This document shows, piece after piece, positions 33,925 to 46,547 of a stretch of DNA of 64,000 bases. The stretch covers positions 266,064,622 through 266,128,621 of the forward strand of contig NC_050096.1 of the NCBI RefSeq assembly GCF_902167145.1, in the 5' to 3' direction. Position 1 is the first letter of the stretch. Each line of letters opens with the position of its first letter. The notes beneath the pieces are model-generated. The model worked only from the letters and a program-made list of their open reading frames with translations, was not told where the DNA came from and did not search any database. This DNA comes from Zea mays. Taxonomy: Eukaryota; Streptophyta; Magnoliopsida; Poales; Poaceae. Both the position numbers and the translations under genes were made by a program.

Positions 33925-36900
33925 TCAATCAAAATTCCTAGAATCAAGAATATTTAGCTCATGCCTAAGTTTGGCAGAAGTTTTCTCATCTAGTGGCTTG
34001 GTAAAGATATCGGCTAATTGGTCTTTGGTGTTAATATAAGCAATCTCGATATCCCCCCGTTGTTGGTGATCTCTTAAAAAGTGATACCAAATGGCTATGT
34101 GTTTAGTGCGGCTGTGTTCAACGGGATTATCCGCCATGTGGATTGCACTCTCATTATCACATAGGAGAGGAACTTTGGTTAATTTGTAACCATTGTCCCT
34201 AAGGGTTTGCCTCATCCAAAGCAATTGCACACAACAATGGCCTACGGCAATATACTCGGCTTCGGCGGTAGAAAGAGCTACAGAATTTTGCTTCTTTGAA
34301 GCCCAAGACACCAGAGATCTTCCCAAGAACTGGCAAGTCCGTGATGTGCTCTTTCTATGAATCTTACACCCTGCCCTATCAACATCTGAATATCCAATTA
34401 AATCAAAAGTGGATCCCCTTGGGTACCAAAGGCCAAATTTAGGAGTATAAACTAAATATCTCAAGATTCGTTTTACGACACTGAGGTGAACCTCCTTAGG
34501 ATCGGATTGGAATCTTGCACACATGCATACATAAAGCATAATATCCGGTCGTGAAGCACATAAATAAAGTAAAGAACCTATCATCGACCGGTATACCTTT
34601 TGATCTATGGATTTACCTCCCGTGTCGAGGTCGAGATGCTCATTGGTTCCCATGGGTGTCTTGATGGGCTTGGCATCCTTCATCCCAAACTTGGTGAGTA
34701 TGTCTTGAATGTACTTCGTTTGGCTAATGAAGGTGCCCTCTTGGAGTTGCTTCACTTGAAATCCTAGGAAATACTTCAACTCCCCCATCATAGACATCTC
34801 GAATTTTTGAATCATTATCCTACTAAACTCTTCACATGTAGATTTGTTAGTAGAACCAAATATGATATCATCAACGTAAATTTGGCATACAAACAAATCA
34901 TTAGCAATTGTTTTAGTAAAGAGAGTAGGATCGGCTTTGCCGACTTTGAAGTCATTAGAAATAAGAAAATCTCTTTGGCATTCATACCATGCTCTTGGGG
35001 CTTGCTTGATCCCATAAAGCGCCTTAGAGAGTTTATAGACATGGTTAGGGTACTCACTATCTTCAAAGCCGGGAGGTTGCTCAACATAGACCTCCTCCTT
35101 GATTGGTCCATTGAGGAAGGCACTCTTCACGTCCATTTGATAAAGCTTGAAGCCATGGTAAGTAGCATAGGCAAGTAATATACGAATTGACTCAAGCCTA
35201 GCTATGGGTGCATAGGTTTCACCGAAATCGAAACCTTCGACTTGTGAATAACCCTTGGCCATAAGTCGGGCTTTGTTCCTTGTCACCACACCATGCTCAT
35301 CTTGTTTGTTGCGGAAGACCCACTTGGTTCCTACAACATTTTGGTTAGGACATGGAACTAAATGCCATACCTCATTCCTCGTGAAGTTGTTGAGCTCCTC
35401 TTGCATTGCCAGCACCCAATCCGAATCTTGAAGTGCTTCCTCTACCCTGTGTGGCTCAATAGAGGAAACAAAAGAGTAATGTTCACAAAAATGAGCAACA
35501 CAAGATCGAGTGGTTACCCCCTTATGAATATCGCCAAGGATGGTGTTCACGGGATGATCTCGTTGGATTGCTTGGTGGACTCTTGGGTGTGGCGGTCTTG
35601 GATCCTCACCATCTTCCTTGTCTTCATTAGCATCTCCCCCTTGATTATTGTCCTCCTCTTGAGGTGGCTCCTCTTGATCTTCATCTTCATCATCTTGAGC
35701 TTGATCCTAATCTTGAGTTGGTGGAGATGCTTGCATGGAGGAAGATGGTTGATCTTGTGCTTGTGGAGGTTCTTCAGATTCCTTAGGACACACATCCCCA
35801 ATGGACATGTTCCTTAGCGTAACGCACGGAACCTCTTCATCATCTAGCTCATCAAGATCAACTTGCTCTACTTGAGAGCCGTTAGTCTCATCAAACACAA
35901 TGTCACAAGAAACTTCAACTAGTCCAGTGGACTTGTTAAAGACTCTATATGCCCTTGTGTTTGAATCATAACCAAGTAAAAAGCCTTCTATAACCTTAGG
36001 AGCAAATTTAGATTTTCTACCTCTTTTAACAATAATAAAGCATTTGCTACCAAAGACTCTAAAATATGAAACATTGGGCTTTTTATCGGTGAGGAGTTCA
36101 TAAGATGTCTTCTTGAGGATTCGGTGAAGATATAACCGGTTGATGGCGTAGCAAGCGGTGTTGACCGCCTCGGCCCAAAACCGATCCGAAGTCTTGTATT
36201 CATCAAGCATGGTCCTTGCCATGTCCAATAGAGTTCTATTCTTTCTCTCCACTACACCATTTTGTTGTGGCGTGTAGGGAGAATAGAACTCATGCTTGAT
36301 GCCCTCCTCCTCAAGAAAGCCTTCGATTTGTGAGTTCTTGAACTCCGTCCCATTGTCGCTTCTAATCCTTTTGATCCTTAAGCCAAACTCATTTTGAGCC
36401 CGTCTCAAGAATCCCTTCAATTTCTCTTGGGTTTGTGATTTTTCCTGCAAAAAGAACACCCAAGTGAAGCGAGAATAATCATCCACAATTACAAGACAAT
36501 ACTTACTCCCGCCGATGCTTATGTAAGCGATCGGGCCGAATAGATCCATGTGGAGTAACTCAAGAGGCCTGTCGGTCATCATGATGTTCTTGTGTGGATG
36601 ATGAACACCAACTTGCTTCCCTGCTTGACATGCGCTACAAACCCTGTCTTTCTCAAAATGAACATTGGTTCCCAAAATGTGCTCTCCCTTTAGAAGCTTA
36701 TGAAGATTGTTCATCCCAACATGGGCTAGTCGGCGATGCCAGAGCCAACCCATGTTAGTCTTAGCAATTAAGCAAGTGTCGAGTTCAACTCTATTAAAAT
36801 CAACTAAGTATACCTGACCCTCTAACACTCCCTTAAATGCTACTGAATCATCACTTCTTCTAAAGACAGTAACACCTACATCCGTAAAAAGACAGTTGTA

Positions 36901-37158
36901 ACCCATTTTACATAATTGAGAAACAGAAAGCAAGTTGTAATCTAAAGAACCTACAAGAAAAACATTGGAGATAGAATGGTCAGGTGATATTGCAATTTTA
37001 CCAAGTCCTTTGACCAAACCTTGATTTCCATCCCCGAATGTGATAGCTCTTTGGGGATCTTGGTTTTTCTCGTAGGAGGAGAACATTCTTTTCTCCCCAG
37101 TCATGTGGTTTGTGCACCCGCTATCAATGATCCAACTTGAGCCTCCGGATGCATAAAC
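33925..37158 (-). pseudogene. Sirevirus S2 pol polyprotein, one in-frame stop
   Basis: A nearly intact copia pol of about 1,078 codons on minus. Domains in order: protease with IIDSGCTNHMTG (Asp-Ser-Gly site); GAG-pre-integrase with the HHCC zinc site (WHRRLAHVG...CSACQAGKQ); integrase with the Asp-Asp-Glu triad (MDLFGP, SDNGTEF, VVERKNRTL); a variable acidic linker; reverse transcriptase ([11 protein letters not shown]); RNase H (LLCDNESAI). A single TAG at 35707-35709 lies in the variable linker between integrase and reverse transcriptase; the frame is the same on both sides. The start at 37158 is set by the conserved VYASGGSSW after the gag stop. It is the best-preserved pol in the window. 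Confidence 0.88.
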
Positions 37159-37171
37159 CTACAAAACAATT

Positions 37172-38967
37172 TTAGGCCTTGTTCTTAGGTACCCAAACGG
37201 TCTTGGGTCCTTTCACATTAGAAACAAGCACCTTGGGTACCCAAACACATGCCTTTGACCCCTTGAGTTTGCCCCCAACATATTTGGCAACTACTTTGCC
37301 TAATTTGTTAGTTAAAACATAAGATGCATCAAAAGTATTAAATGAAATATTAGGTTCATTTGATGCAATAGAAGTTTTCTTCTTAGGCAATTTAGCATGA
37401 GTGGATTGCCTAGAACTAGATGCCTCACTCTTATACATAAAAGCATGATGAGAGCCAGAGTGAGACTTCCAAGAGTGAATTCTCCTAATTTTGTCCTCGG
37501 GATAACCAGCAGGGTAGAAAATGTAACCCTCGTTATCCTGAGGCATGGGAGCTTTGTCCTTAACAAAGTTAGACAATCTTTTAGGAGGAGCATTAAGCTT
37601 GACATTGTTTCCCTGTTGGAAGCCAATGCCATCCTTAATGCCAGGGCGTCTCCCACTATAAAGCATGCTTCTAGCAAATTTAAAATTTTCATTTTCTAAG
37701 TCATGCTCATTAATTTTAGCACAAAGTTGAGCTATGTGATCATTTTGTTGTTTAATTAAAGCTAGGTGACCATGAATAGCATCAACATTAATGTCTCTAC
37801 ATCTAGTGCAAATAGTAACATGTTCAACGGTAGATGTAGAGGATTTGCAAGTATTTAATTCAACAATCTTAGCATGTAAAATAGCATTCTCATCTCTAAG
37901 ATTGGAAATATAAGCATTGCAAACATTTAAATTTTTAGCCATAGCAATTAATTTTTCATTCTCAATTTTAAGGCTAGAGAGGGATGTATTCAATTTGTCA
38001 ATCTTAGCAATCAAATTAGCATTATCATTTCTAAGATTAACAATTGAATCATCACAAACATTTGATTTCTCAACCTTAGCAATTAATTTGGCATTTTCAT
38101 TTATAAGGCTAGAAATAGTGTCATGGCAAGTGCTTAGCTCACTAGTTAATTTTTCACATTTTTCTATCTCTAGAGCATAAGCATTTTTAACCTTAACATG
38201 CCTTTTGTTTTCCTTAATAAGGAAGTCCTCTTGGCTATCCAAGAGTTCATCCTTCTCATGAATAGCACTAATCAATTCATTTAATTTTTCTTTTTGTTGC
38301 ATGTTAAGATTGGCAAAGAGAGTAAGCAAGTTATCCTCATCATCTCTAGAATTATCCTCATCACTAGAAGTTGCATACTTAGTGGAGGATCTTGATTTTA
38401 CCTTCTTCTTCTTGCCATCCTTTGCCATGAGGCACTTGTGGCCGATGTTGGGGAAGAGAAGGCCTTTGGTGACGGCGATGTTTGCGGCGTCCTCGTCGGA
38501 GGAGGAGTCGATGGAGCTCTCGTCGGAGTCCCACTCCCAGCAAACATGGGCATCGCCGCCCTTCTTCTTGTAGTACCTCTTCTTTTCTCTTCTCTTTCCC
38601 TTCTTATCGTCACCCCCGTCACTATCACTAGACAAAGGACATTTAGCGATAAAATGACCGGGCTTACCACATTTGTAGCAAACCTTCTTGGAGCGGGGTT
38701 TGTAATCCTTCCCCCTCCTTTGCTTGAGGATTTGGCGGAAGCTCTTGATGATGAGCGCCATTTCCTCGTTGTCGAGCTTGGAGGCATCAATGGGAATCCT
38801 ACTTGGTGTAGAATCCTTCTTTTCTTCTTCCGTCGCCTTGAATGCGACGGGTTGCACCTCGGGTGTTGAGGTGGCGCCTTGCTCGATGATTTTCTTGGAG
38901 CCTTTGATCATCAATTCAAAGCTCACAAATTTTCCCATCACTTACTCAGGAGACATTAGTTTATACC
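37172..38967 (-). pseudogene. Sirevirus S2 gag, N-terminus cut off by S3
   Basis: The open part from 38941 gives 589 aa ending WVPKNKA. It has a CCHC zinc knuckle CYKCGKPGHFIAKC (residues 88-101 of the open part), an acidic Ser-rich stretch and a long region with repeated Asn/Lys/Leu heptads (about 200-390) that looks coiled-coil. Upstream, a TAA interrupts the frame just before MMGKF, and at 38968 the gag is cut by the insertion of S3. The N-terminal gag domain, the 5' LTR and the primer site of S2 are not in the window. Confidence 0.85.
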
Positions 38968-40451
38968 TGAAAGTAGCCTAGAGGGGGGGGGGGGTGAATA
39001 GGCTACACCTGAAAATTTTCACTAAAACTTCGAGATCGGTTAAATTAAAGTTGCACTGGTGCAAACCGGTTCAGTCGATTTTAATTACAACTGAACAAGT
39101 TTGAACCTGCTCAACTTAAATTAGATAATCTGTTGAACAAATACGAAGTAGTGAAGAATATAGCTAAAGACTTGCCCTACACAAAATCTACTCGAATGAA
39201 TAATATGAACCAACCACCGAATATAAAGCGCTTGACAAGAACACACAAGAACACGCGATATAACCCGAGGTTCGGCAACCACCACAAAGGTGTCCTACTC
39301 CTCGTTGAGGAACCCACAAAGGGCCGGGTCTTTTCCAACCCTAATCCTCCACAAGCCGACCACAAAGATCAAGGCAATCACTTCTCAAATCAGCTCAAAG
39401 AGCGGGTGATACAAACTTCTTGGGGTCGTCCACAAATTTGGAGACTCCCAAGCAACCTCTAACCGTCAAGGAACACGAGGTTCCAAGAGTAACAAATCCG
39501 CACACGGTTAAGTTTGCAACGAGCTCAAGAACAAAGAGAATGGGAGAATCGAGATGAAATTGATAGCGAGTTCGATCGAGTTCACCTCACACCAAGGGTC
39601 CTTCAAATGATTGAAGGAGATGCGATTGCGGGTGTGAAAGGTGAAATGAATGCGCTTGTTTGAAGGTTGGTCAACCAAGAATTCGTGGGAGAGGCAGAAG
39701 TAAATGAGAGAGAGAGTGTGAGGGGGTATATAAAGGATCCCCCAAAAGCTGGCAGCCGTTGGGAGAAAAGGAGCAAAAATCGGTTGAACTGGTTTTCAGA
39801 CCGGTTGAACCGGTTTCTACCAGGGGGATCCCGGTCCACTGAGCTACTCAGCCGGAGACTCGACCTGTTTCAAAACCGGCTGAGTAGGAAAAAAATTCGG
39901 CTCAACCGGTTTCTGAAAAATATCTGCTGCGACTTTTCTGACAGCTCTGACTGTCAGACAGGTCAGAGCAGAGGTGGCAGGTGAACAGTACCGAAACCGG
40001 TTTCAGGACCGGTTGAATCGGTTTTGGGGGCTGAAACCAAATTTTGAGTATTTTGAAGAGAACAAAAAGGGGAGTCTTTGTGGGAAGTAAAATTTGTTTT
40101 TCTCAAGGGCATTCATGATCTGGGAAAATGATCTCCAAGATGTTTTCAAAAGATTTTGAACTTGGCTCATTGCACAACTTACTTAACGGTCACGGATCCC
40201 TCTTAATTGCACGGTGATTCCTATGACTCAAGAATTATAAATTTAGCACCGTCGTTGTTTCTTAGCACTTGGAGCACGCCATTTGATGTGGAATTTTAAA
40301 TCCGCTGTGCTTTATACTTTTATGCTCGTAAGATCTGTGCTTCTCCTGTCTGTAGAATTTCTGTGTACATGCTAGGAGCAAACTTGTTAGAATCTCAGTT
40401 TGTTTTGTCATTAATCACCAAAACCTTCAATTAGGGTTGATTGCATTTACA
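38968..40451 (-). mobile_element. 3' LTR of Sirevirus S3
   Basis: The plus-strand reading starts TGAAAGTAGCCTAGAGGGGG and ends TTGATTGCATTTACA, followed by ATCTCCCCCTTTTTGGTGAT (polypurine tract on minus). Length is 1,484 bp. Instead of the CCGGAC palindromes it carries many ACCGGTT/AACCGGTT palindromes (39,775-40,030). A TATATA-type box is at about 39,727. It is inserted in S2 gag after ATACC. Confidence 0.85.
39775..40030. repeat. AACCGGTT palindrome cluster in the S3 LTR
   Basis: ACCGGTT/AACCGG words recur about every 15-60 bp, mixed with GGTTTCTACCAGGGGG and CTACTCAGCCGG. A second block with the same words lies inside the element at 43,320-43,600. Confidence 0.85.
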
Positions 40452-41092
40452 ATCTCCCCCTTTTTGGTGATTGATGCCAAAACAAACTGTAATAGAAATA
40501 AGAATTAAAAGTTACAAGTACTTGCGAGATAAAATCTTTTGTGTATGTGTAGCTCCCCCTAAAAATGTGCATGAGTTTTGCGATATTAACATTGACTTGA
40601 TATGTCAATTTGCAACATATTTAGAGAGAGAGAGAGAACCATCAACGCCATACACAAAACAATAAGGTATGAAACATAATTGGATAGAAAGAGTAAAAAT
40701 TACACACACTCAAGCTCATTATTGCATAGCATATGATATGAAAAATTCTACTGCTATTACAATAATGAGAACTTATCTCATCACATCATAAAAGTGTTTA
40801 TGGCATTCGAGCCATGCATGCATCAAATTGGCATTCGAGCCATGCATGCATCAAATAGTTATTACAGACCGATTGTTCATTACAAAAATAAAGGGGTACT
40901 GCATAAAGGGTACTGCATAATAAACCTTCTCCCCCTTTTTGGCAACAAGAACCAAAAGGAGAGAGAGAAGCGCCAATCCAATGATCACCAGTGGGGAGGA
41001 GGATGATGAAGAGCGAAGAGGTGGTGCGCCAGGTCAGAGGCAAAGTGTTCCTCCCCAGATTGGGCCAGGGGAGGAGCACTGCCAGAGGGATC
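40452..41092 (-). other. Non-coding 3' region of S3
   Basis: It holds the polypurine tract and further CTCCCCC words near 40,552 and 40,929, an (AG)n run near 40,625 and a 29-bp direct repeat with GGCATTCGAGCCATGCATGC at 40,802 and 40,831. Confidence 0.7.
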
Positions 41093-42814
41093 CTAGGGCA
41101 GAGGGTAAGAGGACGATTGGCCCGGATCCCCGTGATACGGAGGCGGGACAAACTGCTCCCGATCATCAAAATAAGTTTCTTCTTCTTCTTCGACGTCATC
41201 AGCTGTCGTAAAAGGCACCCCATATGCCTGCTGGTACCACTCGTTGACCTCTGGAGGAGGAGGATGGAGAGGTACATCAGGAGAGCGGGGGGCGAAGGGA
41301 GTACCCAAAGCGGAAGCTTGACGACGTAGGTTGTCGTCAGTCTCCCGCTGACGTCGAGCCACCTCATGGACATCCGCAGCAATGTTTCAGCACATGGAGA
41401 AGAAAGCCGCAAACCCGTGGGCCAAGCAGGCACCCATCCCTCGGCCACGACCTCGACCACGACCACGACCACGTGGTGTGGGAGATCCGCGGCCAGGGGA
41501 AGGGCGCGAGGCACCACCAGCAGCACCAGCACCAGCAGATGGACCTGCAGATGTATGAGCACGAGAACTGGAGGGGGCTTTCCTGAGGCGCCCTGCTGGA
41601 TTGTTGGGATCAATCCAGAAAGGGGTATATGACTGATGTCTGGTACCTTTGTCAAATCTGAACTGAGTCACAACCTCAATCATCTTCATGATAAACGGAG
41701 CATGAAGACACCCCTTCAAAGGAAAGCAAGCGACATGAATGATTTCCTGCCAAATCATATCAAAGACATTTATACTTTCCGAGCTGTCGGGTTTCATGAA
41801 AGAGAGCAAGACTTTGCTCTCCCCAAGAATGTTCATCTGATTACCCCCTTTTGGAATGAGGGTCATCCTGCAGAGGGAGTTGATGTAACGATAATACTTA
41901 TGAATGTTTGTCGACTCCCAATACTTCCCAGACTCAGAAAGATGAAGATCTTTGGCTTCATCTCTAGTAGGCTGCCGGAAATCATGTATCTTGATCTTGT
42001 CGCCAGAGATATCATTGTCAGAAAAGCCAAGAATGTGAGCAAATCGACGATAGCTCACCTTATACCAACTACCTGCAATGTAGAAGTTCAAATAAGGGTA
42101 GTTGTAATGACTCTCCTCGTCAGCTAGCTTTATCCACAAAGTTGAGTAGAATTGAGCAATAACTTCATCATTCCAATCATATTGGAATGTCATGATACTC
42201 TTCATCTTTTTCCTTTCACAGGCCCTCAATGCCTGTGTCATCTCTGGGTCCCCAATGGCTTCACAACCTTCCTAGTTGATATAGCGTTGATGCAGGATAG
42301 GTTGATGCTTCTTGGGGAGAATGACGGAATTATAAAAATCCACGTGATGAAGTGTCCAAAAGCGGTTTCCATCAATCCTGGCATCGCGAATGCGCAATGC
42401 AGGATTTTGGAAACGAAGATCCTGGAGGAGAGCAGAGCCTCCACTGGCAGTGAAATCAGTGACTGGCTCATTGCCAGCACGCCGAGCCTCTGCCCGGTGG
42501 AGGACCAAGCCACGAATCACAGGAGCGTGGGCCGGGGGAAGATCAACTTCATCATCCTTCCTGCCTTCATCATCACTGGTAGCCTCCCACGCCTGCGGAT
42601 TCGTCGCAGGTCGGGACCGACCGGAAGGATTCCGGGATGTCTGACCGCGAGCACTTTGAGACCCGGAGGCCTCAGCACCTTGCATAACATTACCGCTTCC
42701 TCTCCCACGCTTGGATCGAGAGCGCGGGGGAGTATCTCCATGGATTTCCTGGTCATCCGAGGAGTCGGATTCAACCACAGACGGGTTCCTTCGACGCACC
42801 ATTCTAAGAAACAA
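41093..42814 (-). pseudogene. Third ORF of S3 in the env-like position
   Basis: Downstream of pol on minus a frame of about 574 codons is open apart from a TAG near 42,270 and a TGA at 41387-41389; all three pieces are in one frame. The start is either Met at 42814 or Met at 42802 (MVRRRNPS). The N-terminal third is basic and Ser/Gly-rich. The middle (NGNRFWTLHHV-like region to WIKLADEESHYNYPYLNFY) resembles the 'putative plant transposon protein' family found in this slot. A Gly-Arg run (RGRGRGRGRGRG) and a Pro/Glu-rich end follow. I see no clear membrane segment, so 'env-like' describes the position only. A GT-AG intron of 249 bp (42,824-43,072) seems to lie in its 5' UTR. Confidence 0.65.
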
Positions 42815-43735
42815 AAATAGAACCTATGATGAGCAAGGATCAAACACGTTTGAGTAGAAACGTATAAGATATTGAGCATGCACTTCAACCGTTCATATGA
42901 GCGGTTCAACTACAACGAACAATATCAAATCGCTAATCTCTAACAATGTTTGTGACAAAGGAAGATAATCTAAGTGTTGCAATCACTTAAACTAAAATGT
43001 ACCCAACGAATGATACATTAGATAATCAAGAACGCGTAGGATCGAGTACAAGGAAATGAAATAGGGCAATACCTCGATCCGGAGATTGGGTCAAGAAATC
43101 CAACGAGATGGAGGAAGATGATGGAGAACGCCGGGAGGAACGGATCTCCAACAACTCTTCCAAAAGTGAGAGGGCACAAGTGAGTTTTTTTTGGAGTGGA
43201 GTGTGAAGGAGAGAGAGAGAGGAGGAAGAGTGGGCGGCGACGACTGGAAAATGAAACAGAGAAGAAGGGAAGAGGAGAGAGGGAGAAATAAAAGGGGGTG
43301 AGTCGGCCGCCAGAATACAGAAAACCGGTTCAAAAACCGGTTCAACCGGTTTCTGGTCAAACTGCGCAGTAAAAGCGCGCAGAAAACGATGTTGACTGCG
43401 CGAAAATTCTGGCAGTCTGACAGCACAGACTGCAAAAACTGACAGCGCAGACTGCGCAGCTGTCAGCGCAGACTGCGCGCAGACTGACGACGCGAGGGCC
43501 AAAACCGGTTCAACCGGTTTTTAAACCGGTTCAACCGGTTTCCACCAGGGGGAAACCGGTTGAGTGGCCTACTCAGCCGGTTTACTCAACCAGTTTCCAG
43601 ATATTGCCCGGAAGGGCTATAATAGCACTTAGCAAATATGACATGAGGTATTTTAAAGATAAAAATGTTATTTCTCATTTCATATTGCTCAAACAATCAA
43701 TTTTCATCCATCAAATTTGATCAAAATTTTAGTTA
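42815..43735 (-). promoter_or_regulatory. Possible internal promoter and 5' UTR of the S3 third ORF
   Basis: On minus: an AACCGGTT-rich block (43,600-43,320) resembling the S3 LTR, a CT-rich leader, a donor GATCGAG/GTATTG at 43,072 and an acceptor ATCATAG/GTTC at 42,824, then the ATG. This is how a promoter, leader and leader intron would look. Expression was not tested. Confidence 0.45.
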
Positions 43736-44389
43736 TTAAGTCACGTTTCGAGAATCCAAGATATTTAGCTCACTCCTAAGAAAACAAAACCTAGTCTCAT
43801 CAAGGGATTTAGTGAAGATATCGGCTAGTTGGTTTTCTGTGCTCACATGAAACAGTTCGATATCTCCTTTGGCTTCGTGGTCTCTCAAGAAATGGTGTCT
43901 GATGTCAATATGACAATATGTTTAGTTCTAGAATGTTGCACTGGATTGTTTGCAAGTTTTATGGCACTCTCATTGTCACACAAAAGTGGAATTTTGTTAA
44001 ACTCACAACCAAAATCTCTAAGGGTTTGCTTCATCCATAACAACTGTGCACAACATGCCCCAGCTGCTATGTACTCAGCTTCTGCAGTGGAAAGTGCAAC
44101 ACAATTTTGTTTCTTGGAACTCCATGACACTAAGGACCGCCCAAGGAATTGGCAAGTCCCAGTAGTGCTTTTTCGATCTACTTTGCAACCGGCATAATCT
44201 GAGTCAGAGTAGCCAAGCAAATCGAAAAGGGAGCCTTTGGGATACCATAATCCTAGGTTTTGGGTGTGGGCTAAGTATCTTAGAATTCTCTTAACGGCTA
44301 CAAGATGGCAATCTTTAGGATTTGCTTGAAAACGTGCACACATGCAAACACTTAACATTATATCAGGTCTAGATGCACATAAGTAAAGT
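43736..44389 (-). pseudogene. Sirevirus S3 pol: RNase H end only
   Basis: The C-terminal part of pol ([48 protein letters not shown]) ends at a TAA at 43736-43738. An 8-bp repeat of CATATTGT-type near 43,905-43,920 shifts the frame after RTKHI. Upstream the gene stops dead at about 44389 inside the LYLCAS region, where gypsy LTR sequence begins. All upstream parts of S3 are missing. Confidence 0.82.
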
Positions 44390-45191
44390 GGATGGCGGCG
44401 GCGGAGGCGATTGCTACACGCTACGAGGTGGTCTGGGCGTGGAGCGGTTTTGGCAATGAAGCGAGGGTGGTTCCTGCGTGCTTGAAGAAGGGGAGAGCAG
44501 GGCCAAGTGTTTTGAACGAGCGACAGTTGCCGAGGCTCCCTGATCGTGGCCGGCTCAGCAGATGCACTCTATGCCTGGGTGGTTTTGGGAAGATGAACAG
44601 AGGGCTGTTGGGAGCGGTTCGTGAGGGAGATCGTGGGCGCGGTTCCCGGTAGCATGCAGATTATGCGCAGGAGAGAAAATAGGAAGTGGGACCCATATGG
44701 TAGTTCTTTCCTCTATTTTCTCAACCGCACAAGATGCACCACCACATGGAAAATTTGCATGTGGCCATGCGCGGGGTTGGCGAGCTAGGCTGCGCTTGCG
44801 CAGGCCCAGGAGAGGGAGGGGAAGTAGGCTGGGCCGCCGAGCAGGCCAGCTAGGGGAAGGAGCTAGGGTGGGCTTTTCCTTTTTCTCTTTCTATTTTCTT
44901 CTTTCTATTTGAATATAGCTCTAGCTTTTAAATTCAAAATCAAACATGCTTCATGAGTTCAAATGGAGGCACGACAACACAAAACGTCATACAAAATTAG
45001 ATGCTCCAGCATGTGATGCAACAACAATAACTCCCTAGGGTTTTAACTTACTACGACAAATTTTTATATAATACAAAATAACTCCTCAATATTTATGAAA
45101 AAGAGAAGTAAAGAAAAGAAAAGAAAGGGTAACACCTGAATTTTGTGAATATTAGAAAGAAATTTTATACCCCCAAATTCAGGGTGTTACA
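44390..45191 (-). mobile_element. Gypsy LTR fragment
   Basis: On minus it starts TGTAACACCCTGAATTTGGG at 45191, a common start of a class of plant gypsy LTRs, and reads to about 44390, where it abuts S3. The part 44,390-44,650 is GC-rich. I see no LTR end, primer site or gene, so it is truncated. Confidence 0.55.
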
Positions 45192-45288
45192 AACTATGAC
45201 AACGCACACTCATGGACAACGGCTACTGTTCCCTCACGTTGTCTGCCAACTCTGGATGGGACACGCGTAGTACAAAAGCATGGGCTGG
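45192..45288. other. 97 bp not assigned
   Basis: Sequence between the gypsy fragment and the S4 LTR. No match to the other elements was recognised. Confidence 0.4.
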
Positions 45289-46547
45289 TGATAGTCGCCT
45301 AGAGGGGGGATGAATAGGCGAAACCTAAAATTTATAACTTTAAACACACACTAGAAGCCGGAGGTTAGCGTTAGAATTAAACTCAAGTCAAAAGAATGTT
45401 TCTCTTGCTAAGAGTTGCTCAATCAATGCGGATAACGTTTGGTAGCAAACTCAAATCAATACTTGCAAGAGAACTATTAGAGAGGGAAAACAAATCAAGT
45501 GAAGATCAAGCTAGTAGACACGGTGATTTGTTTTACCGAGGTTCGGTTCCAAAGAACCTAGTCCACGTTGAGGAGGTCACAAAGACCGGGTTTATTTCAA
45601 CCCTTTCCCTCTCTCAAATGGTCACTTAGACCGAGTGAGCCTTTCCCTTAATCACACGGGTCACTAAGACCCCGTAAGGACCACCACACTCTTAGGTGTC
45701 TCTTGCTTTGCTTACAAGCACTTAGAAAAGAAGTAAGGAAGGAAGAAAGGCAATCCAAGCAACAAGACGCAAATGAACACGAACACACTCTCTCTCAAGT
45801 CACTAAGTGGGTGAGATGAATTTGGCACTTGGAGAGGGTTTGATCTTTGGAAATGTGTCTTGTAGTGAATGCACTAGCTCTTGTATTGAATGTGATCTTC
45901 AGAAAACTTGGATACTTGGATGCCAAAGGATGTGGTGGTTGTGGGGTATTTATAGCCCCCAACCACTTTGTAGTCGTTGGCTAAGGCTGCTGGCGATGGG
46001 CGCACCGGACAGGCACTGTGCACTGTCTGGTGCACGCCACGTCAGCGCAACCGTTAGGGTTCTGAGCAATTGACCATTGGGGCGCCTTGTCCTCTAGCTG
46101 CATCGGATAGTCCGGTGGCACACCGGACAGTCCAGTGCTCTCTGACTTCTACGCTTATGACTCTGTCGTGGCACTATTGCTCACTGTAGCACTTTGTAGA
46201 GTCGACCGTTGAGCCGTTGCTCCGCTGCCTCACCGGACAGTCCGGTGGCACACCGGACAGTCCGGTGAATTATAGCGGAGCGCGCCTCCATTTTCCCGAG
46301 AGTGGCTGGTTTACATTTGTATGGCCCTGGTGCACTGGACACTGTCCGATGCGCCATTTTCCAGCACACTCAAATCCTTTTGCTCCAATAAAATTGTGTC
46401 CCTAACTTGATTCTTTTCTTGGTTTGTGTTGAACCTTATGCACCTGTAATACATGAGTTCTAGACAAACTAGTTAGTCCATGTGTTTGTGTTGGTTGTCA
46501 ATCACCAAAATTAATTATAGGAAATGGTTAACCCGATTTCCCTTTCG
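45289..46547 (-). mobile_element. 3' LTR of Sirevirus S4
   Basis: The plus-strand reading starts TGATAGTCGCCTAGAGGGGG and ends ATTTCCCTTTCG, followed by ATCTCCCCCTTTTTGG. It has the same layout as the S2 LTR: TATAAATA on minus at 45947-45954 and CCGGAC palindromes at 46,001-46,355, several of them eroded by point changes. Length is 1,259 bp. Confidence 0.87.

Noticed and set aside
43026..43502. Minus-strand frame of 158 codons in S3
   Set aside because: It overlaps the palindrome block and the leader with a GT-AG intron; composition is that of a CT-rich leader.
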